From Agromyces sp. NDB4Y10 (GTDB lineage Bacteria > Actinomycetota > Actinomycetes > Actinomycetales > Microbacteriaceae), in assembly GCF_001620055.1 (NCBI RefSeq), contig NZ_LQGY01000017.1:1-42247 (forward strand): a stretch of 42,247 bases of DNA, in the 5' to 3' direction. The position numbers and the translations under genes are program-made. The notes beneath the pieces were generated by a model, which did no database searches, had not been told where the DNA came from, and saw only the letters and a program-made list of their open reading frames with translations. Shown in pieces: positions 7,634-14,986 of this stretch. Positions within the stretch are counted from its first letter, which is position 1. Each line of letters starts with the position of its first letter.

Positions 7634-8467
7634 ATGAAGAAGATCCTCATCGCCGGCATCGGTGCCGGAGCGCTCGTCGCGTTCGGTGCCGTCGCCCCGG
7701 CCACCGCATCCGAGCAGAACGCCATGCTCTCCGTGCTGCACGGCATCCCGGACACGCCCGTCGACGTGTACGTCAACGACGAACTCACGCTCGACGACTT
7801 CCAGCCGGGTGACCTGGCCGGCCCGCTCGAGCTGCCCGCCGGCACGTACTCCGTGGTGCTCGCCGCCCCGGACTCGACCGACGCGTCCGAGCCGGTCCTG
7901 GGGCCGATCGACCTGCCGCTCGAGGCGGGCGGCAACTACACCGCCGTCGCCCACCTCGACGCCGACGGCGCGCCGACCGCGAACCTGTTCACGAACGACG
8001 TGTCCGACATCGCCGCGGGCGAGGGTCGCCTCACCGTGCGCCACGTGGCCGCCGCGCCGCCCGTGGACATCCTGGCGGGTGGCGAGGCCGTGATCTCGAA
8101 CCTGGCGAACCCGGACGAGCAGACGCTGAACCTGCCCGCCGGCACCGTCGAGGCCTCGGTGGCCGCGACCGGCACGACCGACCCGGTCCTCGGCCCGGCA
8201 CCGGTCGACGTCGCCGAGGGCACGCTGACCATCGTCTACGCCTGGGGCAGCCTCGAGGACGAGAACCTCGATCTCGCCGTCCAGACGATCTCGGGCATGC
8301 ACTCGAGCCCCGACGGCGTCCCGGCCGGCTCCGCGGGCCTCGTCGCGACGAACGCGCCCGAGCAGCAGTTCGGCATCTGGGCGACTGCCGGCCTGGCGAT
8401 CCTCGCCGCGATCGCGCTCGCCGCGGCTGCGGCCCGCAAGGCGGTCACCGCGAAGGCGGAGCGCTGA
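7634..8467 (+). CDS. DUF4397 surface protein with C-terminal membrane anchor
   Basis: A 277-residue exported protein. The first 26 residues are a signal peptide ending in APATASEQ. Two DUF4397 beta-rich modules follow, opening with AMLSVLHGIPDTPVDVYVND (about 29-48) and RLTVRHVAAAPPVDILAGG (about 133-151). A hydrophobic helix (GIWATAGLAILAAIALAAAA) and a short basic tail close the chain. That layout is that of a sortase substrate, but I see no LPXTG-like pentapeptide; the nearest stretch is TNAPEQQFG. It is the first gene of an operon with the class F sortase (5 bases downstream), an ECF sigma factor and its anti-sigma. A GAGAGGGA precedes the ATG. Function beyond a wall or membrane surface role is unknown. 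Confidence 0.82.
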   Translation: MKKILIAGIGAGALVAFGAVAPATASEQNAMLSVLHGIPDTPVDVYVNDELTLDDFQPGDLAGPLELPAGTYSVVLAAPDSTDASEPVLGPIDLPLEAGGNYTAVAHLDADGAPTANLFTNDVSDIAAGEGRLTVRHVAAAPPVDILAGGEAVISNLANPDEQTLNLPAGTVEASVAATGTTDPVLGPAPVDVAEGTLTIVYAWGSLEDENLDLAVQTISGMHSSPDGVPAGSAGLVATNAPEQQFGIWATAGLAILAAIALAAAAARKAVTAKAER

Positions 8468-8472
8468 TCCGC

Positions 8473-9162
8473 ATGAAGGGCACGGAGGCTGCGGCCAGGG
8501 TGATCGGGTCCCTGGTCGCGGTCTCCGCCGCGCTCGGCCTGCTGGCCGGGTGCGTCGCGGCGCCGTCGGGGGGCGGCGCCGCGCCCGTCGCGCCGTCGGC
8601 GACCGCGTCGCCCGGGGCGGACCCGGCCTCCCGGCCCGCGGCGGCCGCACCGCCCGCGAGCGTGCCGGAGATCCCGCGCCAGTCCGCCTCGCTCGAGGAA
8701 CAGCGGCGCGCTCAACCCCCCGCCCCGACCCGCGTCGAGGTGCCGGCCCTCGGCATCGACATGGCCGTCCGGCCAGTCGGGCTCGACGCGCAGGGGAACA
8801 TGGCCCTGTTCGACGACCCCGCCGTCGCCGCCTGGTACCAGTGGGGCCCGGCGCCGGCGAGCGGCAGCGGCTCCACCGTGATCGCGGCGCACGTCGACTC
8901 GCTGGAGTACGCCGTGCTCCCGTTCGCGAAGCTCCGCGACGCGCGACCCGGCACGCTCGTGGTCGTGACGGATGCCGCGGGCACCCGGCACTCGTTCGGC
9001 GTCGACTCGCTCGAGGTCATCGAGAAGGGCGTCGTCGACTGGGACGCCGCGTTCGACCGCTCGGGCGCGTCGAGGCTCACGCTGATCACCTGCGGAGGCG
9101 AGTTCGACTACGTCAACCGCACGTACCTCAGCAACCTGGTGCTCACCGCCACACCGCGCTGA
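8473..9162 (+). CDS. Class F sortase with a lipoprotein-type signal
   Basis: A 229-residue extracellular transpeptidase. The N-terminus has a hydrophobic stretch ending in a lipobox (LAGC, Cys27), so it may be lipid-anchored rather than held by a transmembrane helix, and is followed by an Ala/Pro-rich linker to about residue 80. The sortase barrel then carries the catalytic His140 (AAHVDS), Cys207 (LITCGG) and Arg216 (NRTYLSN). Class F sortases are typical of actinobacteria and most have no defined substrate. Placement 5 bases after the DUF4397 gene suggests that this surface protein is a partner or substrate, although it lacks an obvious sorting motif. The ATG at 8473 overlaps no other signal; GGAG lies 11 bases upstream. 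Confidence 0.88.
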   Translation: MKGTEAAARVIGSLVAVSAALGLLAGCVAAPSGGGAAPVAPSATASPGADPASRPAAAAPPASVPEIPRQSASLEEQRRAQPPAPTRVEVPALGIDMAVRPVGLDAQGNMALFDDPAVAAWYQWGPAPASGSGSTVIAAHVDSLEYAVLPFAKLRDARPGTLVVVTDAAGTRHSFGVDSLEVIEKGVVDWDAAFDRSGASRLTLITCGGEFDYVNRTYLSNLVLTATPR

Positions 9163-9204
9163 CCCGCGAGGTCGCGTTCCGCCGAAGCGAAAGGGAGGAT
9201 GGAT

Positions 9205-9873
9205 ATGCTGATGCCGACGCCGCACGCGACGATCGCGGCGCCGCCGCGGGTCGCCGCCGACGCGCGGCTCCTCCCGATCCGAAGAAGGGGTGAACGCCGA
9301 ACCGTGAGCGCGACCGCCTTCGACACGCTGGACGATCGCGCCCTGGCCGACGAGTTCGCCGCCGGGGAGGAGCGCGCCCTGCGCGAGGCGTACGCGCGAT
9401 GGTCGCCGCTCGTGTTCCGGCTCGCGCTCCGGTCGCTCGGCGACCGGACCGACGCGGAGGACGTCACGCAGCAGGTCTACATCTCCGCGTGGCGGGGCCG
9501 GCACACGTTCGACGCGACGCGCTCGAGCCTCAGCGCCTGGCTCGTGGGCATCGCCAAGCACCGCATCGCCGACGCCCACGAGGCCCGTGCCCGGGCCCGC
9601 CGCCTCGAGGATTCGCTGGTCGCCGAGGCGTCGACCGCACCGGAGGCGGTCGACGACGACCTCGCGGAGCGCGTCATGGTCGCGGAGGAGCTCGAACGGC
9701 TCGAGCCCGTGCCGCGCCGGGTGATGCAGCTCGCGTTCTACGACGAGCTCAGCCACTCGCAGATCGCCGAGACCCTCGGCCTGCCGATCGGAACCGTGAA
9801 GAGCCATGTCCGACGCAGCCTCGCCAGGCTGCGCACGCGATGGGAGGTGGATGATGGACCACATCGAGCCTGA
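9205..9873 (+). CDS. ECF-family RNA polymerase sigma factor
   Basis: About 222 residues. Region 2 is seen in the segment YARWSPLVFRLALRSLGDRT followed by DAEDVTQQVYISAWRG; region 4 in ELERLEPVPRRVMQLAFYDE and HSQIAETLGLPIGTVKSHVR. It directs polymerase to a small set of promoters, probably including its own operon. The ATG at 9205 is preferred because AGGGAGG (9192-9198) lies 6 bases upstream; ATGs at 9199 and 9211 and a GTG at 9304 are in frame, and the GTG start would remove a non-conserved leader. The 3' end overlaps the anti-sigma gene by 20 bases, which indicates translational coupling. Type (SigK-like, paired with an RskA-type anti-sigma) is inferred from the neighbour. Confidence 0.9.
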   Translation: MLMPTPHATIAAPPRVAADARLLPIRRRGERRTVSATAFDTLDDRALADEFAAGEERALREAYARWSPLVFRLALRSLGDRTDAEDVTQQVYISAWRGRHTFDATRSSLSAWLVGIAKHRIADAHEARARARRLEDSLVAEASTAPEAVDDDLAERVMVAEELERLEPVPRRVMQLAFYDELSHSQIAETLGLPIGTVKSHVRRSLARLRTRWEVDDGPHRA

Positions 9874-10747
9874 AGAGCTCGCCGTGCTCGCCCTCGACGG
9901 GCGCGAGCCCGACGCAGCCGTCCGAGCCCACCTCGACGCCTGCCCGGACTGCCTCGCCGAGTACGACACGCTCGTCCGGACCGTCGCGCTGGGGCGCGGC
10001 ACCCCGGATGACGCGTTCGAAGCGCCGCCGTCCTCCGTGTGGGCGGCGATCCACGCCGAACTCGACCTCGCGCCCGAGCTGGCCGCCGACCCCACTGTCG
10101 GTCGCGCGCCGGCCGCGGTGGCGGTGGCTCCGGCACCGGAGGCCGCGCGAGCGGCATCGGTCGATGCCGAGGCCGCACCGGGCCGCGAGCCCGGTCCCGC
10201 ATCGGGGGAGCGGTCGGGTCACGTCGCGCCTCGGCGCCGGTCGCGTCGCCCGGCGCTCGCGTCCGACGGACCGGACGGCACCCGCCGGCGGAGCGCCTGG
10301 CTGCCCATCGCGGTGGTCGCCGCGGCGGGCGGGATCCTGGCCGGCATCGGGCTCGGCTGGCTCCTGGGGGCCAGCGGGTCCGGCGGCGGGACGGCCGGAC
10401 CCGACCCGGCGGTCGTGCTCGCGAGCGCCGAGCTCGACTCCTTCCCGGGATGGGACGACGCGGTGGGCTCGGCCACGGTCGAGGAACTCGACGGCACCAG
10501 GACGGTCGTCGTCGACCTCGACGCGACGGTCCCGGCCGGCGAGGTCCGCGAGGTGTGGCTCATCCGCTCCGACGCCTCCGGGCTGGTGAGCCTGGGCCTG
10601 CTCGACGGGTCGAGCGGCCGGTTCGTGGTGCCCGAGGGCATCGACCTCGACGAGTACACGCTCGTCGACGTCTCCGCCGAGCCCTTGGACGGCGACCCGG
10701 CCCACTCGGGTGACTCGATCGTGCGCGGGGAACTCCGCAGCACCTGA
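9854..10747 (+). CDS. RskA-type membrane anti-sigma factor
   Basis: A 297-residue single-pass membrane protein that should hold the ECF factor at the membrane. The N-terminal zinc motif H26-x3-C30-x2-C33 (HLDACPDC) marks an anti-sigma domain. A Pro/Ala-rich linker leads to one transmembrane helix at about 150-172 (LPIAVVAAAGGILAGIGLGW). The extracellular part (about 190-297) is the RskA domain, with EVREVWLIRSDASGLVSLG and DEYTLVDVSAEP. In this family regulated proteolysis releases the sigma factor. The ATG at 9854 has GGGAGG 5-6 bases upstream, inside the sigma gene. The extracellular location and the operon suggest that it senses a state of the cell surface tied to the sortase and DUF4397 protein. 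Confidence 0.88.
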   Translation: MDHIEPEELAVLALDGREPDAAVRAHLDACPDCLAEYDTLVRTVALGRGTPDDAFEAPPSSVWAAIHAELDLAPELAADPTVGRAPAAVAVAPAPEAARAASVDAEAAPGREPGPASGERSGHVAPRRRSRRPALASDGPDGTRRRSAWLPIAVVAAAGGILAGIGLGWLLGASGSGGGTAGPDPAVVLASAELDSFPGWDDAVGSATVEELDGTRTVVVDLDATVPAGEVREVWLIRSDASGLVSLGLLDGSSGRFVVPEGIDLDEYTLVDVSAEPLDGDPAHSGDSIVRGELRST

Positions 10748-10750
10748 GAT

Positions 10751-10792
10751 CGGGCGGCCTGCGTTCGGCTCCCGGCCGACCGGCGCCGCCCG
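10751..10792. terminator. Bidirectional terminator between the anti-sigma and emfourin genes
   Basis: Inverted repeat CGGGCGGC (10751-10758) / GCCGCCCG (10785-10792), with a smaller CGG/CCG stem in the loop, sits between two convergent genes. Confidence 0.5.
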
Positions 10793-10794
10793 GA

Positions 10795-11091
10795 TCAGGC
10801 GTCGCGCGCCGGCGGGCGACCCCGCTCGGGCTCGGCGCGCTCGCGCACCCGTTCGACGAGGTCGCGCCACGGACCGGTGACCTGGCGCTCGGCGAGCGTC
10901 GCCTCGTGCGGCTCGCACCGGATGCGGTACTGGTACCGATCCGGCTCGGGCGGCGCGGGCGGCGTCTCGCCCCAGGGCAGGCGCTCGATGAGCAGCTCCC
11001 ACTCCTCGGGGTCGGGCTGGTCCTCGACGTGCACCTTCCACGTCAGGCGGAGCCCGGCGATGCCGCCGCTGCGGATGACCTCGACCTCCAT
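10795..11091 (-). CDS. Emfourin-like protealysin inhibitor
   Basis: A 98-residue cytoplasmic protein without signal peptide. Features of the emfourin family are the opening MEVEVIRSGGIAGLRLTW, the middle WELLIERLPW and the closing part with TLAERQVTGPWRDLVERV. Emfourin binds and inhibits protealysin-like M4 proteases and is usually encoded next to them. Here it lies directly downstream of the M4 gene on the same strand, 39 bases after its stop. TACCAT stands 7 bases before the ATG (minus strand), so it may also have its own leaderless promoter, which would keep inhibitor available independently of the protease. Assignment rests on pattern memory plus context. Confidence 0.8.
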   Translation of the reverse strand: MEVEVIRSGGIAGLRLTWKVHVEDQPDPEEWELLIERLPWGETPPAPPEPDRYQYRIRCEPHEATLAERQVTGPWRDLVERVRERAEPERGRPPARDA

Positions 11092-11130
11092 GAGGCCGAT
11101 GGTACTCCGCGGGTCGGGCCCCGTCGCCGG

Positions 11131-12243
11131 CTACTCCGGGTCGAGGCCGACCGTGCGCCATCCGCTCGCCACCGCCCGCACCTCGGCCGAGGTCGCGCCG
11201 AACCGGGCGCGCGCCGACTCGAGCGTGGCGGCGGCGAACACCGCGAAGCCGTCGTCGGGCCCCAGGGTGCCTGCGGTCAGGGTGTCGTACCAGACCCGGC
11301 CGGCGTGCTCCCACGCGAAGCCGCCCAGCTCGACCGCGGCGAGCGCGAACGCCCGGTTGGGGATGCCGGAGTTCAGGTGCACGCCGCCGTTGTCGTCGCT
11401 GGTGCGGATGTAATCGCGGAAGTGCGCCGGCTGCGGATCACGGCCGAGCACGTCGTCGTCGTACGCGGTGCCCGGCTCGATCATCGAGCGCAGGGCGCGG
11501 CCCTCGACGAGGTCGGTGAAGACCCCCTCGCCGATGAGCCACGTCGCCGCCCCGGCATCCTGCCCCATCGCGTACTGCTCGACGAGTGCGCCGAACACGT
11601 CGGAGACGTGCTCGTTGAGCGCCCCCGACTGGTCGCGGTAGCGGAGCCGCGCGGTGGCCTCGGTGACGCCGTGCGCGAGTTCGTGCCCGATCACGCTGAG
11701 CGACTGGGTGAACCCGCGGAACACCTCGCCGTCGCCGTCGCCGAACACCATCCGCTCGCCGTCCCAGAAGGCGTTGTCGTAGCGGTCGCCGAAGTGCACC
11801 GTCGCCTCGAGGGGCGCGCCGGCGCCGTCGATCGCGTCGCGCCCGAAGACGCGCTGGAAGAGGCGGTAGGTCTCGCCGAGGCCGTCGTAGGCCTGGTCGA
11901 CGGCCTCGTCGCCCGTGGCGGGCTCGCCCTCGCGGCGCACGAGGCGGCCGGGCAGGGTCTGCGCACCGCCGGCGTCGGAGATGCGACGGTCCGGCTCCGG
12001 TTCGGCGCCCGGCCGGAGCGACGGCTGCTCGCGCGGCACTGGCGGAGCCCCGAACGACGGATGCCCGCCCTCGGCGCGGAGCTCGCGCAACGGCACGTCG
12101 TGGCGGAGCGAGCGCTGCGCGGCATCCGCCGCCACGTCGAACCGATCGGTCGCCTCGGCGACGCGCAGCAGCAGCCACGGCGGCACGATGCCCGCGCGCG
12201 GTCGGGCGTCGCGCGAGCGGGGGGAGGGCGGCATCCGGGTCAT
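11131..12243 (-). CDS. Protealysin-like M4 family zinc metalloprotease
   Basis: A 370-residue protease with the short protealysin-type propeptide (residues about 1-50, containing GIVPPWLLLRVAE) and no signal peptide, so it is probably cytoplasmic or released by a non-classical route. The M4 catalytic parts are present: zinc motif GHELAHGVTE, the third ligand Glu in GALNEHVSDVFG, and the His of NGGVHLNSGIPNRAF. The remainder matches the thermolysin C-terminal lobe. The ATG at 12243 is taken because GAGCAT lies 6 bases upstream on the minus strand, matching the leaderless -10 pattern. The downstream gene encodes its likely inhibitor. Divergent from the CPBP-like gene at 12344. Confidence 0.9.
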   Translation of the reverse strand: MTRMPPSPRSRDARPRAGIVPPWLLLRVAEATDRFDVAADAAQRSLRHDVPLRELRAEGGHPSFGAPPVPREQPSLRPGAEPEPDRRISDAGGAQTLPGRLVRREGEPATGDEAVDQAYDGLGETYRLFQRVFGRDAIDGAGAPLEATVHFGDRYDNAFWDGERMVFGDGDGEVFRGFTQSLSVIGHELAHGVTEATARLRYRDQSGALNEHVSDVFGALVEQYAMGQDAGAATWLIGEGVFTDLVEGRALRSMIEPGTAYDDDVLGRDPQPAHFRDYIRTSDDNGGVHLNSGIPNRAFALAAVELGGFAWEHAGRVWYDTLTAGTLGPDDGFAVFAAATLESARARFGATSAEVRAVASGWRTVGLDPE

Positions 12244-12249
12244 GCGACG

Positions 12250-12255
12250 ATGCTC
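12250..12255 (-). promoter_or_regulatory. -10 box (GAGCAT) of the M4 protease gene, leaderless type
   Basis: On the minus strand GAGCAT ends 6 bases before the ATG at 12243. No Shine-Dalgarno sequence is present. Confidence 0.4.
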
Positions 12256-12331
12256 GCACGCGCCGCCGACAGCATCGGTGCTCCGGACCGCGAGTCGCCT
12301 GCGAGTCCCGGGCGCGCGGGTCGCGGCATGG

Positions 12332-12337
12332 CAGGCT
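12332..12337 (+). promoter_or_regulatory. -10 box (CAGGCT) of the CPBP-like gene, leaderless type
   Basis: CAGGCT ends exactly 6 bases before the GTG at 12344, supporting that start codon and a leaderless message. Confidence 0.45.
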
Positions 12338-12343
12338 GGTCGG

Positions 12344-13189
12344 GTGACCGCCACCGCTCCCGCCCCGACCGACGTGCGCACGCATCCGATCGGACTGGTG
12401 CCGGCCTTCCTCGTGTGCGTGGCCGCGGTGTCGCTCTTCGGCTTCCAGGAGAAGCTGCCCGGCTACGCGCTGCTCGCGGCGGGGCTCGTGATCGCCTGGT
12501 TCGTCGACCGGTCGGGCCGCACCGAGCGCCTCGCGCCCGACCTGCTCCTCATCGCGATCGGGCAGGTCATCATCTCCACGATGTCGCTCAAGGCCGAGTT
12601 GACGGATGCCGCCATGGTGCGCTTCGCGGTGGTGCTCGGGCTCGCCGTCGTCGTGCCGTACGTGATCTCACGCTTCGTCTACCGCGAGCGCGTCATCCGC
12701 TTCCCGTGGCGCACCGGCCGTCGCTGGACGCGCACCCAGTGGCTCTACCTCATCTTCGTCACGCTCGCCGGATGGCTCATCCTGCCGTTCTACTTCATCA
12801 CCTCCGGCGTCTACACGAACTGGCCGGTCGTCGAGACGCCGAACGAGATCGCGCGCCTGTTCGTCGGCGTGAACGCGGTCGGCACGTGGGACGAGCTGTT
12901 CTTCATCTGCACGGTGTTCACCCTGCTGAAGCGGCACTTCCCGGCCTGGCAGGCGAACCTGCTGCAGTCGCTCGTGTTCGTGTCGTTCCTGTGGGAGCTC
13001 GGCTACCAGGCCTGGGGTCCGCTGCTCACCATCCCGTTCGCGCTCATCCAGGGCTACACCTTCAAGCTCACCAAGTCGCTCACGTACGTGCTCATCGTGC
13101 ACCTCATCTTCGATGCGGTCGTGTTCGCCGTGATCGTGTACGCGCACAACGGCTGGCCGGCGATCTTCCCGTTCGTGCCCGGCGGGTAG
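12344..13189 (+). CDS. CPBP-like intramembrane protease family protein (divergent)
   Basis: A 281-residue polytopic membrane protein with about eight hydrophobic segments. The region around residues 180-265 resembles CPBP (ABI) glutamic endopeptidases: WDELFFICTVFTLLKR stands where the EExxxR motif is expected, FALIQGYTFKLTKSL corresponds to the middle motif, and the last motif is HLIFD. The first Glu of EE is Asp here and the Arg position differs, so activity is uncertain. Relatives process prenylated CAAX proteins or serve in bacteriocin immunity. The GTG start is fixed by the -10 box 6 bases upstream; the frame is open further left only through the opposite-strand protease gene. Confidence 0.65.
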   Translation: MTATAPAPTDVRTHPIGLVPAFLVCVAAVSLFGFQEKLPGYALLAAGLVIAWFVDRSGRTERLAPDLLLIAIGQVIISTMSLKAELTDAAMVRFAVVLGLAVVVPYVISRFVYRERVIRFPWRTGRRWTRTQWLYLIFVTLAGWLILPFYFITSGVYTNWPVVETPNEIARLFVGVNAVGTWDELFFICTVFTLLKRHFPAWQANLLQSLVFVSFLWELGYQAWGPLLTIPFALIQGYTFKLTKSLTYVLIVHLIFDAVVFAVIVYAHNGWPAIFPFVPGG

Positions 13190-13202
13190 GGCGCGCGGCG
13201 TC

Positions 13203-13667
13203 CTACGGTCGGCGCGCTCGCACCGCCGCCCGCAGCGACGCGACCGCGAGCAGGACCGACGACGCGGCGAGCGCGGTGCACAGCGACCACTCGAGGAGCC
13301 CGGGGGCGGCCGGGGGCCGGGCGAAGACGCGGCCCGCGTCATCCCGGTGCACGGTCACCTCCGCGCCGACCGCGAGGTCCTCGCTCCGCAGGTCGGCGCG
13401 CGTGCCGTCGGGCAGCTCGACGACGACGATGCGGAACGGCGCGGGCCGGCTGCCGCGCCGGTCGCCGACCACGCGTTCCTCGACGCGCTCGTCCACGACG
13501 ACGGCCTGGACCGGGGTGCTCGCCGTGGACACCCGCGCGGCGGTCTCGGCCACCGCCGCGACCGTCCATGCGGCGAGGAGCACGGCGAGGACGGCGAGCA
13601 CGGCGGCGGTGACCGCGGGGGGCGGGGTGCCGTCCCGTTCGACGTCACGTGCTCGTGCCGCACTCAC
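13203..13667 (-). CDS. Small two-helix membrane protein, DUF3592-like
   Basis: A 154-residue protein with transmembrane helices at about residues 17-40 (AVTAAVLAVLAVLLAAWTVA) and 125-147. The loop between them is beta-rich and hydrophilic (RIVVVELPDGTRADLRSEDL) and resembles the extracytoplasmic part of DUF3592 proteins or the Rv1733c type; function is unknown. The GTG at 13667 has GGAGGAG about 9 bases upstream, which overlaps the end of a 16-codon leaderless frame. Convergent with the CPBP-like gene, with only 13 bases between stops. Confidence 0.6.
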   Translation of the reverse strand: MSAARARDVERDGTPPPAVTAAVLAVLAVLLAAWTVAAVAETAARVSTASTPVQAVVVDERVEERVVGDRRGSRPAPFRIVVVELPDGTRADLRSEDLAVGAEVTVHRDDAGRVFARPPAAPGLLEWSLCTALAASSVLLAVASLRAAVRARRP

Positions 13668-13674
13668 GCCGGCA

Positions 13675-13725
13675 TCACTCCTCCGGGTCCGCCCCGACGG
13701 TCACACGCTTCATCGCGAACCCCAT
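13675..13725 (-). CDS. Possible 16-residue leaderless small ORF upstream of the DUF3592-like gene
   Basis: The minus-strand frame MGFAMKRVTVGADPEE ends in TGA at 13675-13677. Its ATG lies exactly 6 bases after CAGACT, the leaderless spacing seen at neighbouring genes. The last codons contain the GGAGGAG ribosome binding site of the following gene, so ribosomes finishing here would be well placed to restart at the GTG at 13667. Whether the peptide itself matters is unknown. It could simply be how a leaderless transcript passes ribosomes to the main gene. Confidence 0.35.
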   Translation of the reverse strand: MGFAMKRVTVGADPEE

Positions 13726-13783
13726 GGGCCCAGTCTGCACCCGGGGACGCCCGCCCACGTCGGGCGGGAGCCATCCGCTCTGC

Positions 13784-13789
13784 TAGAGT
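13784..13789 (+). promoter_or_regulatory. -10 box (TAGAGT) of rpsO
   Basis: TAGAGT with a predicted start near 13796 gives an rpsO leader of about 84 bases. No convincing -35 is visible. Confidence 0.5.
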
Positions 13790-13879
13790 ATTGAGGTTGC
13801 CGTGAACCGGCCGCGCATGAAGAGAGCCCAGGCACAAGGCCCCGGGCAGCGCGCAACGAGAAGGAAGGGGATCCCATCT

Positions 13880-14149
13880 ATGGCACTGGATGCAGATACC
13901 AAGAAGGCGATCATCGAAGAGTACGCGACGCACCCCGGTGACACTGGATCCCCCGAGGTCCAGATCGCGATCCTCACCAAGCGGATCAAGGACCTCACCG
14001 AGCACCTCAAGGAGCACAAGCACGACCACCACTCGCGTCGTGGCCTGCTGCTCCTCGTGGGCCAGCGTCGTCGTCTGCTCGGCTACCTCGCCGACGTCGA
14101 CATCAACCGCTACCGCTCGCTGATCGAGCGTCTCGGGCTGCGCCGCTAA
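13880..14149 (+). CDS. rpsO: 30S ribosomal protein uS15
   Basis: An 89-residue protein, the standard length for uS15, which binds 16S rRNA helices in the platform of the small subunit early in assembly. Typical blocks are [20 protein letters not shown], the [10 protein letters not shown] loop and [12 protein letters not shown] at the end. The ATG at 13880 is preceded by AAGGAAGGGG at 13861-13870; the frame extends upstream but only through non-conserved leader. In many bacteria rpsO is next to pnp; here pnp lies about 14 kb away on the same strand. A hairpin terminator follows. Confidence 0.98.
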   Translation: MALDADTKKAIIEEYATHPGDTGSPEVQIAILTKRIKDLTEHLKEHKHDHHSRRGLLLLVGQRRRLLGYLADVDINRYRSLIERLGLRR

Positions 14150-14193
14150 GCGCATTTCCCGCGCGGCTCTCGACGACACCGCGAACTTCTTGC

Positions 14194-14236
14194 GAAGGTC
14201 CCCCGCCGGCTCATCCCGAGCCCGCCGGGGGCCTTC
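14194..14236 (+). terminator. Terminator after rpsO
   Basis: GAAGG (14194-14198) pairs with CCTTC (14232-14236) around an imperfect G+C-rich inner stem (CCCCCG / CGGGGG, GGCTC / GAGCC). Confidence 0.6.
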
Positions 14237-14367
14237 GTCATGTGCGGGGAGGCCCGCGGGGCCGAGGAGCACGAGCGGATGGCGCCGCCTCGGCTGTCAA
14301 CCCGGTTGAGCGCCGACAGCGCCCCCCGTAGCGTCGGCCGGGTCCGACGACGAAGGGGGAACAGCGC

Positions 14368-14931
14368 ATGGCAGAACGACTCGACGGGAAGAAGGTCGCC
14401 TTCCTGGTGACCGACGGGTTCGAGCAGGTCGAGCTGACGGAGCCGTGGAACGCCATCAAGGGCGCCGGCGCCGAGGTCGACCTCGTGTCGCCCACCGAGG
14501 GCACGGTGCTCGGCATGAACCACATCGACAAGGGCGACACGTTCGACGTCGACCGCCTCGTGACGGAGGCGTCGGCCGACGGGTACGACGCGCTCGTGCT
14601 GCCGGGCGGCGTCGTCAACGCCGACCACCTGCGCATGGACGACGCGTCGGTCGCGTTCGCACGCGCCTTCTTCGAGCAGCACAAGCCCGTCGCGGTCATC
14701 TGCCACGGCGCGTGGACGCTCGTCGAGGCCGACGTGGTCCGCGGGCGGACGCTCACGTCCTACCCGTCGCTGCAGACCGACCTGCGCAACGCGGGCGCCG
14801 ACTGGGTCGACGAGGAGGTCGTCGTCGACCAGGGCCTGGTCTCGAGCCGGAATCCCGACGACCTGCCGGCCTTCATCGACAAGGCGATCGAGGAGATCGC
14901 CGAGGGAGAGCACGCCGGGCAGACCGCCTGA
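14368..14931 (+). CDS. PfpI/DJ-1 family glutamine-amidotransferase-like protein
   Basis: A 187-residue cytoplasmic protein of the type 1 glutamine amidotransferase fold. The opening VAFLVTDGFEQVELTEPW and the nucleophile elbow VAVICHGAWTLVEADVV with Cys112 are typical of the PfpI/YhbO group, and the DALVLPGGVVNADHLR block provides the acidic partner. Members act as stress proteins, with reported deglycase, glyoxalase or protease activity; which applies here cannot be told. The ATG has AAGGGGGA upstream. It appears to be a single gene between two terminators. Confidence 0.9.
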   Translation: MAERLDGKKVAFLVTDGFEQVELTEPWNAIKGAGAEVDLVSPTEGTVLGMNHIDKGDTFDVDRLVTEASADGYDALVLPGGVVNADHLRMDDASVAFARAFFEQHKPVAVICHGAWTLVEADVVRGRTLTSYPSLQTDLRNAGADWVDEEVVVDQGLVSSRNPDDLPAFIDKAIEEIAEGEHAGQTA

Positions 14932-14952
14932 TCGGTCGGGCCGGTACCGAGC

Positions 14953-14986
14953 GGATGCCGCGGGCATGGGGTTGCCCGCGGCATCC
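14953..14986. terminator. Terminator hairpin built from inverted GGATGCC words
   Basis: GGATGCCGCGGGC (14953-14965) and GCCCGCGGCATCC (14974-14986) match perfectly over 13 bases around an 8-base loop. It lies between the convergent PfpI and CGNR genes and can serve both. Confidence 0.75.

Noticed and set aside
8420..8467. LPXTG sorting signal in the DUF4397 protein
   Set aside because: Helix and basic tail are present but no LPXTG-like pentapeptide could be found.
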